A DNA stretch of 45,950 nt from Saccharopolyspora montiporae (GTDB lineage Bacteria > Actinomycetota > Actinomycetes > Mycobacteriales > Pseudonocardiaceae). The notes under the pieces are model-generated. The model was not told the DNA's origin and made no database searches. It was given only the letters and a program-made list of their open reading frames with translations. Position numbers and translations under genes: made by a program. Location: positions 1-45,950 of the forward strand of contig NZ_JADEYC010000045.1 in NCBI RefSeq assembly GCF_015209505.1, given 5' to 3'. Below, in pieces: positions 15,902 to 23,918 of the stretch; positions within the stretch are counted from its first letter, which is position 1, and the number at the start of each line of letters is the position of its first letter.

Positions 15902-17010
15902 CGGCACTCCTCCCCGAACGGCTCGGGCACGCGTGGTTGCTGCGGGGCATCCGCGGTGCGCCGGGCCAACTTTCGGTCCACCATGGACCGGAATGTCACG
16001 TAGTGCGGCAGTTTCAGGTGTTCCAGGAAGCCGCCCGAGTCCAGCCCGTCGGTGGTCAGCAGCAGCAGCTGCTCCAGCGGGCTGTCCGGTCCGGCGCGGC
16101 GCCAGGCGATGTCCAGGTTGGCCATCGCGATCGCCTTGCGCTCGTTGTGCCCGAAGCACAGGCCGTAGCCGACGTCGAACCGGGTGCGGTCCTCCTCGGC
16201 ACCGTCCAGGTCCTCGATACCCTCGGCCTCGGTGACGCGGATCCGCCCGAACGACACCGGATTCCCGGTGTGCGGGTGCCGCACGTGCAGCCGGATCCGG
16301 CCGTGCCGGGTATCGCCGAGGGTGATCTCGTGCACATCGCCGTCCGGACCGAGGATCGAGCGGTACCACAAGCCCACCAGCGCACCGGTTTCCGCGCGCG
16401 CCATGCTGGACAGCACCGCCGAGCGCGGTGCGGGCGGGCGCGCGGCCGCGCGGGTGATGTCGAACGGTTCCGGGTCGTCGGCGGGCGGGTCGTGCTGCAC
16501 GGCCAGGTCGAGTTCGCGCAGCAGGTCCAGGAACCTGCGCGGATGCCGCTGCTCGGCGGTTCCGCCGTCGTCGGCGGGGGTTTCCGCCGGTTCGGGCTGC
16601 TCCGGCGGGCCGTCCGGGCGTTCCAGCAGCCTACCGGTGTAGTCGGTGGTGCGGCCCAGCAACTGCGGGCCGTCCGGGGTGCGGTGCGCGGGCACGATCC
16701 GCCGCAGCACGGTCATCTGGTCCGGGTCGACCGGTTCGGTCACCGCCAGCCGCGGCAGCGTCGACCGGTAGGCACGGACCAGGTGCGCGGCCTCCAGCAC
16801 ATCGCCCTCGGCCTGCCGGAACGCGTCGGCGGCCACGTGTGGGTCGTACAGCCCGGCCTCGCCCATGATGCGGTCCACCGCCAGCCGGAAGCGCAGCACG
16901 ATCTGCTCGGTGCTCGCCCACTCGGCGTCGGCGTGGTCGCGGCGGCGGCGCACCAGCCGTTCAGCGGCCAGAATCGCGTCCATCCCACCGCGGACTCCGG
17001 AATATCCCAT
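15898..17010 (-). CDS. phnI: C-P lyase core subunit PhnI
   Basis: This 370-aa protein displaces adenine from ATP with the phosphonate, together with PhnG, PhnH and PhnL, to give the ribosyl 1-phosphonate triphosphate. Family features include an N-terminal GGMDAILAAERLV, the EQIVLRFRLAVDRIMGEAGLYDP segment and the late FGHNERKAIAMANLD and EHLKLPHYVTFRSM motifs. The length agrees with other PhnI proteins. The ATG shares one base with the phnH stop (TGATG), and the 3' end overlaps the phnJ-phnK gene. Confidence 0.94.
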   Translation of the reverse strand: MGYSGVRGGMDAILAAERLVRRRRDHADAEWASTEQIVLRFRLAVDRIMGEAGLYDPHVAADAFRQAEGDVLEAAHLVRAYRSTLPRLAVTEPVDPDQMTVLRRIVPAHRTPDGPQLLGRTTDYTGRLLERPDGPPEQPEPAETPADDGGTAEQRHPRRFLDLLRELDLAVQHDPPADDPEPFDITRAAARPPAPRSAVLSSMARAETGALVGLWYRSILGPDGDVHEITLGDTRHGRIRLHVRHPHTGNPVSFGRIRVTEAEGIEDLDGAEEDRTRFDVGYGLCFGHNERKAIAMANLDIAWRRAGPDSPLEQLLLLTTDGLDSGGFLEHLKLPHYVTFRSMVDRKLARRTADAPQQPRVPEPFGEECR

Positions 17011-17549
17011 CAGCTAGCTCCTTCGACGCGGGTCGATCGCGGCAGGCCGGCCAGCCGTCCGTCCGGGGCGACCAGCAGCAGGTCCGGTCCGGCCGGGAAA
17101 CCGGACAGCGCGGCGCGCTGCGCGGTGAAGTCGTCCGGTAGCCCGCGCACCCGCAGTTCCCGGCTGCCCGGCACGCCCGGCCCGGTCAGCTGCAGCGCGG
17201 TTCCCGCGCTGAACCCGGCCACGGCCAGGGTGATCAGCGCCGCGCGTTCCGGGGCCGCGGCGCTTCCCGCGGGAAACCGGTGCAGCGGCACGGTGTCGCC
17301 GAGAACGGCGGCCAGCCGGGCCCGTTCCGGCGGCACGAGCGGGGATCCGGTCGCCGTGCGCACCGCGTCGTGCTCGGTGTCGGTGAACACCGGGGTGTCC
17401 AGATCGGCCAGCGACAGCAGCGGCAGCAGCGCCGCGGGCAGCCCGGCCTCCGGCAGCTCCCGGAGCTCGCCGGGTTCGGCGAGCGCGTCCAGGCTCGCCC
17501 GGAACACCAGCTGGGTGGTGTCCCGGTCCAGTTCGGTGGCAGTGGCCAT
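17010..17549 (-). CDS. phnH: C-P lyase core subunit PhnH
   Basis: This 179-aa protein has the usual PhnH opening (VFRASLDALAEPGELRELP) and a C-terminal region ending in GLPRSTRVE. PhnH pairs with PhnG in the G2H2I2J2 core. ATG 17549 lies about 40 bases after the phnG stop, the widest gap in the phnG-M run. The gene is slightly shorter than enteric PhnH but shows no break. Confidence 0.9.
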   Translation of the reverse strand: MATATELDRDTTQLVFRASLDALAEPGELRELPEAGLPAALLPLLSLADLDTPVFTDTEHDAVRTATGSPLVPPERARLAAVLGDTVPLHRFPAGSAAAPERAALITLAVAGFSAGTALQLTGPGVPGSRELRVRGLPDDFTAQRAALSGFPAGPDLLLVAPDGRLAGLPRSTRVEGAS

Positions 17550-17590
17550 GCGGGGTCCCTCCGGTGCGCCGCGATCCGCGGCGGGCGCGG

Positions 17591-18007
17591 TCACAGCTCC
17601 TCGAATTCGACGATCGTGGGCGCCAGTTCGGCCCATTCCTCCCGGTCGGCGGCCTCCCGCCGCGCCAGCACGTCCTGGCACAGCCGGTCCGCGGCGCCGC
17701 CGTCGAGCCCGGTGCGGGCAGCCGCGTCCACGATCGCGGCGGCCAGCGCGGCGGGCCGGTCGTCGCCGAGGCGCAGCGACCAGCCGCGCTGCCCGGCGAG
17801 TTCGACCTCGGCGCGGCAGGCCAGCGCATCGCCGAGCAGGAAGCGCTCCTGTCGGACGGGTTCGCGCACCTGCACCGGGACGCAACCCACTTGCGGGCGC
17901 ACCAGCACGGCCGGTTCGGCGCCCGCGGCGAGGCAGTCGTCGGCCAGGTCGATCAGTTCGGCGGATTCGGCCTCGGCGAGCAGTTCTGCGCGCAGTTCGG
18001 TGTTCAC
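17591..18007 (-). CDS. phnG: C-P lyase core subunit PhnG
   Basis: This 138-aa protein has the PhnG-like central region VGCVPVQVREPVRQERFLLGDALACRAEVEL and a C-terminal helix typical of the family. It forms part of the core complex with PhnH and PhnI. GTG 18007 overlaps the phnF stop by four bases (GTGA), so the regulator and the first catalytic gene are coupled. Confidence 0.9.
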   Translation of the reverse strand: MNTELRAELLAEAESAELIDLADDCLAAGAEPAVLVRPQVGCVPVQVREPVRQERFLLGDALACRAEVELAGQRGWSLRLGDDRPAALAAAIVDAAARTGLDGGAADRLCQDVLARREAADREEWAELAPTIVEFEEL

Positions 18008-18738
18008 TCGTCCTCCGGGGGTCGGTGCGGACCGTCCATCTCGACGACGATCCGCGCGGAATCCGGTCGCGACCACGTGTGACTGGCCAGCACCGGGCGG
18101 CCGGTTCCCTCGTCGCAGCTGAGGCTCTCCACCAGCCACACGGGCCTGCCGAGTTCGGTGGCCAGGCCTTCCACCACCTCGGTGTCGGGCAGGTCGTAGC
18201 TGACCCGGCACCACGCCCGCACCGGCCGCACTTCGCCGAGCTGGCGCAAGATCGCATCGACCGACTCGACGGCGTGCACGGCGATGGCCGGATCGGGCAG
18301 CACGTCGCCCGGCACCCACTCGTTCGACCACGAGGTGAGCAGTTCGTCCACGTAGTACTGCCGGACGAGCAGGTGCGCGGGATCGCCCGCGGGCCGGCGG
18401 AGCCGTTCGGCCACGCCCGGCGGCAGGCCCGCGCTGCGCACGTCGCGCACCACGGACCGCGGGTCGCCGCCCGCCTCGCGCACCGTGCGGTGCCAGGACG
18501 GGGCGCGGCTCTGCGAGATGGCGTAGTCGATGCGGCGGTTGACGAACGTCCCCGCACCGCGGACCCGCCGCACGAGCAACCGCTGTTCCAGCTCCTGCAC
18601 GGCCGCCCGGGCGGCGGCCCGCCCGACGGCGAACCGCACGCCGATCTCGTGCTCGCTCGGCACCCGGGACCCGGCGGGCAGGTCCGCCAGTTCCCGGGCG
18701 AGTTCGTCGGCTATTTCCAGGTACCGGCTTCTGGCCAC
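18004..18738 (-). CDS. phnF: GntR/HutC-family regulator PhnF
   Basis: This 244-aa protein has an N-terminal winged helix of the GntR type (LPAGSRVPSEHEIGVRFAVGRAAARAAVQEL, then RRVRGAGTFV) and a C-terminal UTRA ligand-binding domain. PhnF of Mycobacterium smegmatis represses phosphonate genes. This copy probably controls the operon it sits in. It follows phnD and precedes phnG. Two dyad sequences (18763-18772 and 18803-18825) lie just upstream and are candidate operators. Confidence 0.88.
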   Translation of the reverse strand: MARSRYLEIADELARELADLPAGSRVPSEHEIGVRFAVGRAAARAAVQELEQRLLVRRVRGAGTFVNRRIDYAISQSRAPSWHRTVREAGGDPRSVVRDVRSAGLPPGVAERLRRPAGDPAHLLVRQYYVDELLTSWSNEWVPGDVLPDPAIAVHAVESVDAILRQLGEVRPVRAWCRVSYDLPDTEVVEGLATELGRPVWLVESLSCDEGTGRPVLASHTWSRPDSARIVVEMDGPHRPPEDE

Positions 18739-18834
18739 ATCCGAGAGCGTGGTCGCCGAGCTTGTCCGGACATCTGCGGTGGCGTCAACGGCCGGGACCG
18801 GTCAGGTGAACAGCGGGAACACCTGTCGCGCGGA
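18739..18834. promoter_or_regulatory. phnD-phnF intergenic with two dyads
   Basis: The perfect palindrome TGTCCGGACA occupies 18763-18772, about 25 bases before phnF. An inverted repeat with arms CAGGTG and CACCTG (18803-18808 and 18820-18825) lies nearer phnD. Either could be a PhnF operator. The second could instead attenuate or terminate transcription after phnD. No match to the published M. smegmatis PhnF site is obvious. Confidence 0.35.
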
Positions 18835-19770
18835 TCATCCCGTGGTGCACTGCTCGTCGCGGGTGGTGGCGCACACGTCGCGCACGCTGTCGAAGGTGTG
18901 GTCGTCGACCGGGACGAATCCCCAGTACCCGCCGGTGCGGCAATCGCCCGCGCAGAAACCGTTCTCGCGCAGGTAGTCGGCGTTGGCCTTGTCCCGCAGC
19001 GCCCCGCTGATCTTCTCGCGCAGCTGCGGCGCGAGGTCGTCGGAGACCGCCAGCGGGGATCCCGGGATGGGATCGGACTTCCACACCACGCGCAGGTCCT
19101 CGCGGGCCAGGCCACCGCGTTCCGGGAGCAGCTCGTCGACCATGACGTCCTGCGCGAACCCGGCACCGCACTGCCCGCCGTGCACGGACAGCGCCGAGGC
19201 GTCGTGCCCGCCGGCCATGACCGGCTGCACACCGCGCTCCGGATCGATGCCCGCGTCCAGCAGCGCCGCCTTCGGGTACAGGTAACCGGAGGTCGAGTTC
19301 GGGTCCACGAAGCACACCTGCCGGTCGCGGAACCCGGACAGGTCCTGCACCGGTGAATCGGCGGGCACGACGCCGTAGGAGCGGTAGGTGGGGTCCTGCC
19401 CGCGTTCCTCGGTCTGCGCGGCGACCGGGGTGATCTCCGCGCCGTTGCGCTCGGCCACCACGTAGGACAGCGGTCCGTACAGCGCGATGTCCACCTTGCC
19501 GGTGCGCTGGCCCTCGATGACCGCGGCGTAGTCGGTGGCCTTCTGCATGCGCACCTTCTTGCCGGTCTCCCGCTCCAGCATGCGGATCAGCGGTTCGTAG
19601 TCCTGTTCCAGGTCACCGGAATCCTCGGAGGGGATGGAGGCGAACACCAGCTCGTCCGGATCGCGGTCGCCGTGCTGTCCCTCCGCGGCGCTCGGGCCGC
19701 AGGCCGACAGGACGAACGGCAGTGTGGCCGCGGCGAGCAGCACCCGCGTGCGCCGGGAGAATGGCAGCAT
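18835..19770 (-). CDS. phnD: Phosphonate ABC transporter substrate-binding lipoprotein PhnD
   Basis: This 311-aa protein has a lipoprotein signal (LPFVLSAC) followed by a PhnD-like fold. ELVFASIPSEDS begins the mature part, KVDIALYGPLSYVVA and the VCFVDPNSTSGYLYPKAAL segment match ligand-contacting regions of the family, and C-terminal cysteines may form disulfides. ATG 19770 has GGAAGGA six bases upstream. It begins the phn gene set on the minus strand. No phnC ATPase or phnE permease follows it or lies elsewhere in the window, so it must work with proteins encoded elsewhere or import is incomplete. Confidence 0.92.
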   Translation of the reverse strand: MLPFSRRTRVLLAAATLPFVLSACGPSAAEGQHGDRDPDELVFASIPSEDSGDLEQDYEPLIRMLERETGKKVRMQKATDYAAVIEGQRTGKVDIALYGPLSYVVAERNGAEITPVAAQTEERGQDPTYRSYGVVPADSPVQDLSGFRDRQVCFVDPNSTSGYLYPKAALLDAGIDPERGVQPVMAGGHDASALSVHGGQCGAGFAQDVMVDELLPERGGLAREDLRVVWKSDPIPGSPLAVSDDLAPQLREKISGALRDKANADYLRENGFCAGDCRTGGYWGFVPVDDHTFDSVRDVCATTRDEQCTTG

Positions 19771-19934
19771 GATCGGTCCTTCCGTCAGGTGTCGCGGCCA
19801 GCGTGCGCACCGCGGGTGGACCTGCGGCCGTCGCCGGGTGAACCCGCGGCGAACGGGCCGGGATGTTGTCGCCAACCCGACCGGACATGCCCGGCGGCGC
19901 GGCAGGTGACCGGGCCCGCGGCTACGGTCGGCGC

Positions 19935-20157
19935 ATGCGCGGTCGCGTTCTGGTGGGCACCTCGGGCTGGGCCTACGACTCCTGGCGCGCCCGTTCTACC
20001 CGTCCGACCTGCCGCGGGACTGCGAGCTCGCGCACCTGGCGTCCCGGTTGCCCAGCGCGGAGATCAACGCCTCGTTCCACGCGCTGCCAACGATGCCGCC
20101 GCCCGCGCCCCGCTGGACGCGCTCGCCCTCACCGAACGCCTCGCCGCGCGACCATGA
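19935..20157 (+). pseudogene. DUF72 (YecE-like) gene remnant
   Basis: The frame beginning at ATG 19935 reads MRGRVLVGTSGWAYDSWRAR, the DUF72 N-terminus. The homology then continues in another frame as FYPSDLPRDCELAHLASRLP and AEINASFHALP. After about 60 codons it jumps to an unrelated-looking DALALTERLAARP tail in the third frame, ending at 20157. Functional DUF72 proteins are several times longer. This is a truncated, frame-disrupted relic with most of the gene deleted. Confidence 0.6.
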
Positions 20158-20170
20158 CCGCCGGCCGCGG

Positions 20171-21349
20171 TCAGGACGGTGCGCGGGTGGCGTGCCGGGT
20201 GCGGAAGTGGTCGGCGAGGTCGTGCTGCTGCCGCTCGTCGAGCACCGCGGTCAGCGCGCGGACGAGTTCGGCGCGTTCGGCAGGAGAGCCGTCCATGCGC
20301 TCGATCGCCGCCAGCACGTCCTCGGCCGACTCGGGAACGCCTGCTGCGCCGCCGGTTCCGGCACTGCCGACGTCCGCGCCGTCGTGCGCAGCACCGTCGG
20401 TCCCGGTTCCGTTCGTCCCGGTTCCGTCGGTGCCGTTGGCTTCCAGGGCACCGGCGGGCGGCGAATACGCCGCGCGGAACGAGGTCTCCGCGCCCGGTGC
20501 GAACATCTCGGCCCACTGGGTGCGCAGCTGGTGCGCGCTCGGCTGCCCGGTGTCGGCCGCGGCCTCGGCGAGGCGGCGGAAGTCGTCGATGCGCGCCACG
20601 GCCTCGTCCACCCGATAGTCGTTGTGCACCAACCACCAGACCAGGGTGCTGCCGGGGGTTTTCAGCACGTCCTGCGCCAGGTGTTCCCGCTTGTCGCGCT
20701 CCGACTCGCGCCGGCGCTCCCAGAGCAGCTGATCCTTGCGCGCATCGGTGAGCTCGCGCAGCCGCTCGGCGTCTGAATCGGCCAGCGCCACCCGCACGTC
20801 CACCGCCCACGCCTCGACCCGCCCGGACTCGTCGTGCCGCACCGCACCGAGCAGCGAATCGAGCCGGTGCTGCAGCAGCGGGTAATCGTCCGGGCCGGTC
20901 AGTGCCGCTTGCTCGGCGGCCTGCTCCACCACCAGGTGCACGGCGCGCCCGCCCGGATCGGCGTGCGGCATGCCGGGCGCCTCGGGCACCTGCCGCCAGC
21001 ACACCCGGGCGGAGAACCAGAACCGGTAATCGTCCGCCGAGCTGCGCAGCGGAATCTCCTGCACCGCGCGGGTTTCCGGATCTTTCGGTTGCGGATCCGG
21101 CTGCGGCGTACGGTTTTCCGGCTGCGGCGTACGGTTTTCCGGCTGCGGCGTGCGGTCCGCGGGATCGGTGCGGGCGCGGCGGTGCCGGAGCAGCAACAGC
21201 TCGGCGACCGGCACCGGCACCAGCAGCAGCACCACCGCGGACACCGCCCACGACCACACCGGAGCACCGGCCCGCACGCCGAGCACGACCGCCAGCAGGC
21301 CGGCGAGGAACGAGAGCACGCGCAGCAGGTTGCGCTGTTCCCGGGTCAT
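20171..21349 (-). CDS. Membrane protein with soluble C-terminal domain and PQPEN repeats
   Basis: This 392-aa protein has two N-terminal hydrophobic helices (about residues 9-28 and 31-54) followed by a Pro/Gln linker with the heptad RTPQPEN repeated. A large helical cytoplasmic region (about 95-320) is rich in charged residues, including ERRRESERDKREHL. A Gly/Thr-rich stretch with GTDG/GTNG repeats precedes a final helical domain (ESAEDVLAAIERMDGSPAER). ATG 21349 has GGGAGGA seven bases upstream. I do not recognise the family and assign no function. It is monocistronic. Confidence 0.75.
   Translation of the reverse strand: MTREQRNLLRVLSFLAGLLAVVLGVRAGAPVWSWAVSAVVLLLVPVPVAELLLLRHRRARTDPADRTPQPENRTPQPENRTPQPDPQPKDPETRAVQEIPLRSSADDYRFWFSARVCWRQVPEAPGMPHADPGGRAVHLVVEQAAEQAALTGPDDYPLLQHRLDSLLGAVRHDESGRVEAWAVDVRVALADSDAERLRELTDARKDQLLWERRRESERDKREHLAQDVLKTPGSTLVWWLVHNDYRVDEAVARIDDFRRLAEAAADTGQPSAHQLRTQWAEMFAPGAETSFRAAYSPPAGALEANGTDGTGTNGTGTDGAAHDGADVGSAGTGGAAGVPESAEDVLAAIERMDGSPAERAELVRALTAVLDERQQHDLADHFRTRHATRAPS
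21100..21151. repeat. 21-bp in-frame tandem repeat
   Basis: Two perfect 21-bp copies (21100-21120 and 21121-21141) and a partial third encode the RTPQPEN heptad in the linker of the membrane protein at 20171-21349. Because 21 is a multiple of three, copy-number change by slippage would keep the frame. Confidence 0.7.
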
Positions 21350-21699
21350 CGGTGGGTCCTCCCGCCGTCATCGCCTCGGCACCGGGCCGTCCGGTGCGCG
21401 GCACGACCCCATTCGGTACCGGCAACGCGGCACCCTTGGCGAGATCCGAAGATCAGGTCGAACCGATGGGAGCAGGGACGGCGACCCAGCGTCGCGCATG
21501 ATCATCGCGCCGGCAGCGCACCGGAGTTGCCGGGCGATCCCCGATCGGACGATCGGGTAGCTATCCGTCGCCGCAAGTGCAGCGTCGCGCACGTGCAGTA
21601 CCGGTCCGATCACCCGTGGCGGGTGTGCGAGCTCTCCTACCTCGCCGCGCCCGGACATGCGACTATCTAGCGGACGGAGTTCCTGCAAGGTGGTGGCAA
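21350..21699. other. Intergenic region with one inverted repeat
   Basis: This region separates two divergent genes. The only feature seen is the inverted repeat CCCGATC-GGAC-GATCGGG at 21540-21557, a possible operator for the ABC operon downstream. The frame of the binding protein is open back to 21577, but that extension does not look coding. Confidence 0.35.
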
Positions 21700-23220
21700 T
21701 TGCGATTACCCGGTAGCGCGGTGCGCGGTGCGGCGTGCGCGGCGGCCCTGCTGGTGCTGTCCGGCTGCGGGTTCAGCGGTGCGGAAACGGGCGACCGGCC
21801 CCTGCAGGCGGCGATGGCGTTCAGCCCGCAGAGCGGCTGGGACCCGGCCTCGGACGACGCGCTGATCCTGTCCCGGCTCGGCGTGACCGAGACGCTGGTG
21901 GACGTCGCGCCGGACGGTGCGGTGCATCCCGACCTGGCCGAGTCCTGGCAGCGGGTCTCCCCCGTCGAGTGGCGGTTCACCCTGGCGCCCGGCGTCCGCT
22001 TCCAGTCCGGCGAGCCGGTGACCGCGCAGGCCGCGGCCGACTCGCTGCGCCGGGTGACCTCGTCGGCCGCCCCGCCCCGCGCGCTGCGCGACGTGCTGGC
22101 CGGCGTCGACGCGCCGGACGAGCGGACCGTGCAGGTGCGCACCGCGCAACCGGATCCGATCCTGCCGCAGCGGCTGGCCACCGCGAACGCGGCCGTGCTC
22201 GCCCCGGGCGCGGTCGGCGAGGACGGCACCGTCGACCCGGCCGCCGGAGCCGGCACCGGCCCGTTCGAGGTGACCCGCGTGCACGGCGTGCAGAGCGTCG
22301 ACCTGCGGCGCAGCGACAGCTACCGCAGGCAGCCGGCGCACGTGGACGCGGCCCAGGTCCGATTCGTCGACGACGCCTCCGCCCGGGTCAACGGCCTGCG
22401 CAGCGGCGAGTTCGACCTGATCGACAAGGTCCCGGTGGCACAGCTGGAGCCGCTGCGCTCGGCCGAGGACGTCGAGATCGACTCGCTGGAGCTGCCGCGC
22501 ACCACCGCCCTGCACATGAACACCGCGGAGGGACCGTTCGCCGACCAGCAGGTCCGCGAAGCCGCCGAACGCGCGGTGGACCGCACCGGGCTGGTGGACG
22601 GGGTACTGCAAGGCGAATCGCTCCCCGCCGCCCGCTACTTCGGCCCCGGCGTGCCGTGGGGCTCGCGGGAGAAGCCGCCCGCGGGCGATCCGGCGGCCGC
22701 GCAGCGCGCGCTGACCGCGGCCACCGGTGAGCGGCGGATCCCGGTCACCATCGCCACCTACCCGGAACGCCCGGAACTGCCCGCGCTGACCACCGCGCTG
22801 GCCGACCAGCTGGGGCGCGCCGGATTCGACGTGCGCATCGTGCAGGAACCGTCCGACCGGGTGGAACCGAAGATCTTCAACGGCGAGGTGGACGCCGCGG
22901 TCTACTCGCGCAACTACCTCGTCGACGTGCCCGACGCGGCGAGCTACCTGGCCAGCGACTTCAGCTGCGCGGGCGGGTTCAACCTGGACCACTGGTGCGA
23001 TCCGCGGCTGGACGCGCTGCTCGGTGGGCTGGACGCGGTCGACGACCGGGAGCAGCGCGCCGAGGTCTTCCGCGAAGCCAGTGAGCTGCTGGACGAGCAC
23101 GTGGTCGGCGTCCCGCTGGCGCACGACCAGGACCGCATCGCGCACAGCACCGCCGTGACCGGTGTCGCCACCGACCCGCTGGAACGCGAACTCCTGACCG
23201 AGGAGGTCTCCCGCCGATGA
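21700..23220 (+). CDS. Family 5 (peptide/nickel-type) ABC substrate-binding lipoprotein
   Basis: This protein of about 506 aa has a lipoprotein signal (ACAAALLVLSGC) and an SBP_bac_5 fold. Features include ETLVDVAPDGAVHPDLAESW, the WRFTLAPGVRFQSGEPVTA segment, a GTGPF motif and the later VREAAERAVDRTGLVDGVL helix. I chose TTG 21700, with AAGGTGG about six bases upstream and the signal peptide starting there. Such proteins bind peptides, nickel or metallophore complexes, and the ligand cannot be named here. The stop overlaps the methyltransferase ATG (ATGA). Confidence 0.88.
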   Translation: MRLPGSAVRGAACAAALLVLSGCGFSGAETGDRPLQAAMAFSPQSGWDPASDDALILSRLGVTETLVDVAPDGAVHPDLAESWQRVSPVEWRFTLAPGVRFQSGEPVTAQAAADSLRRVTSSAAPPRALRDVLAGVDAPDERTVQVRTAQPDPILPQRLATANAAVLAPGAVGEDGTVDPAAGAGTGPFEVTRVHGVQSVDLRRSDSYRRQPAHVDAAQVRFVDDASARVNGLRSGEFDLIDKVPVAQLEPLRSAEDVEIDSLELPRTTALHMNTAEGPFADQQVREAAERAVDRTGLVDGVLQGESLPAARYFGPGVPWGSREKPPAGDPAAAQRALTAATGERRIPVTIATYPERPELPALTTALADQLGRAGFDVRIVQEPSDRVEPKIFNGEVDAAVYSRNYLVDVPDAASYLASDFSCAGGFNLDHWCDPRLDALLGGLDAVDDREQRAEVFREASELLDEHVVGVPLAHDQDRIAHSTAVTGVATDPLERELLTEEVSRR

Positions 23221-23918
23221 CCGCGACCGCACAGGCCCCCGCGTCCGTGGTGTCCTATTGGGACGGACGTGCCCGGGACGGCTACGACGCCCAGCCCGGG
23301 CAGAACCCGGCCCGCGAGCTGTGGTCGCAGCGGGTGGCGCCGCTGGTGTCCGCGGCCGTCGGCGACGGAGCGCAGGTGCTGGATTCCGGCTGCGGCACGG
23401 GTTTCCTGGCCACGCTGCTGGCCGCGCGCGGACACCGGGTCACCGGGCAGGACGCCTCGCCGGGCATGCTGGCCGTGGCCGAGGAGCGCGGCGTCGCCGA
23501 GGCGCTGGACGTGCGCTGGCTGGTGGGCCCGGCCGGAGCGCCGCCGGAAGGCCCGTTCGACGCGGTGGTGACCCGCAACGTGCTGTGGACGCTGCCCGAT
23601 CCCGCCGATGCGGTGCGCGCGTGGCGCGGGGCGCTGCGCCCGGGCGGACTGCTGCTGATCACCGACGGGTTGTGGGGCGCGGCCGAAACCGGTGAACCCC
23701 GCACCGACGAGCGCTTCGACACGCACTACTCGGACGTCACCGCGCAGCTGCCCTACGGCGCGGGCCTGGACTTCGACCGCTGCGCCGCGCTCGTGGCCGG
23801 CTGCGGATTCACCGGGATCGCCGAGCGCACCGGCGTGTTCGACACCGCGCCGTACCCCAGCGCACCCGGGTTCTTCGTGCTCTGCGCCCGCGCACCGCAC
23901 GAGCAGCTGCCGGGTTGA
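23217..23918 (+). CDS. Class I SAM-dependent methyltransferase within ABC operon
   Basis: This 233-aa protein has motif I VLDSGCGTGFLATLLAARG, then VTGQDASPGML (acidic residue of motif II), FDAVVTRNVLWTL and LRPGGLLLITDG. It belongs to the Methyltransf_11/25 type acting on small molecules. It lies between the binding protein and the first permease with four-base overlaps on both sides (ATGA at 23217, TTGA at 23915), so it is translated as part of the transporter operon. A role in modifying the transported compound, for example a metallophore, is inference. Confidence 0.9.
   Translation: MTATAQAPASVVSYWDGRARDGYDAQPGQNPARELWSQRVAPLVSAAVGDGAQVLDSGCGTGFLATLLAARGHRVTGQDASPGMLAVAEERGVAEALDVRWLVGPAGAPPEGPFDAVVTRNVLWTLPDPADAVRAWRGALRPGGLLLITDGLWGAAETGEPRTDERFDTHYSDVTAQLPYGAGLDFDRCAALVAGCGFTGIAERTGVFDTAPYPSAPGFFVLCARAPHEQLPG

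Noticed and set aside
13362..15950. 862-aa frame suggesting a giant fusion including PhnL
   Set aside because: Only the last ~245 residues (PhnL) are in the coding frame. The upstream part is a shadow of the PhnJ-PhnK gene, so PhnL is separate and only PhnJ-PhnK is a real fusion.
15889..19356. 1155-aa plus-strand frame opposite phnI to phnD
   Set aside because: It is antisense to five recognisable phn genes and consists of low-complexity Arg/Gly/Pro sequence.
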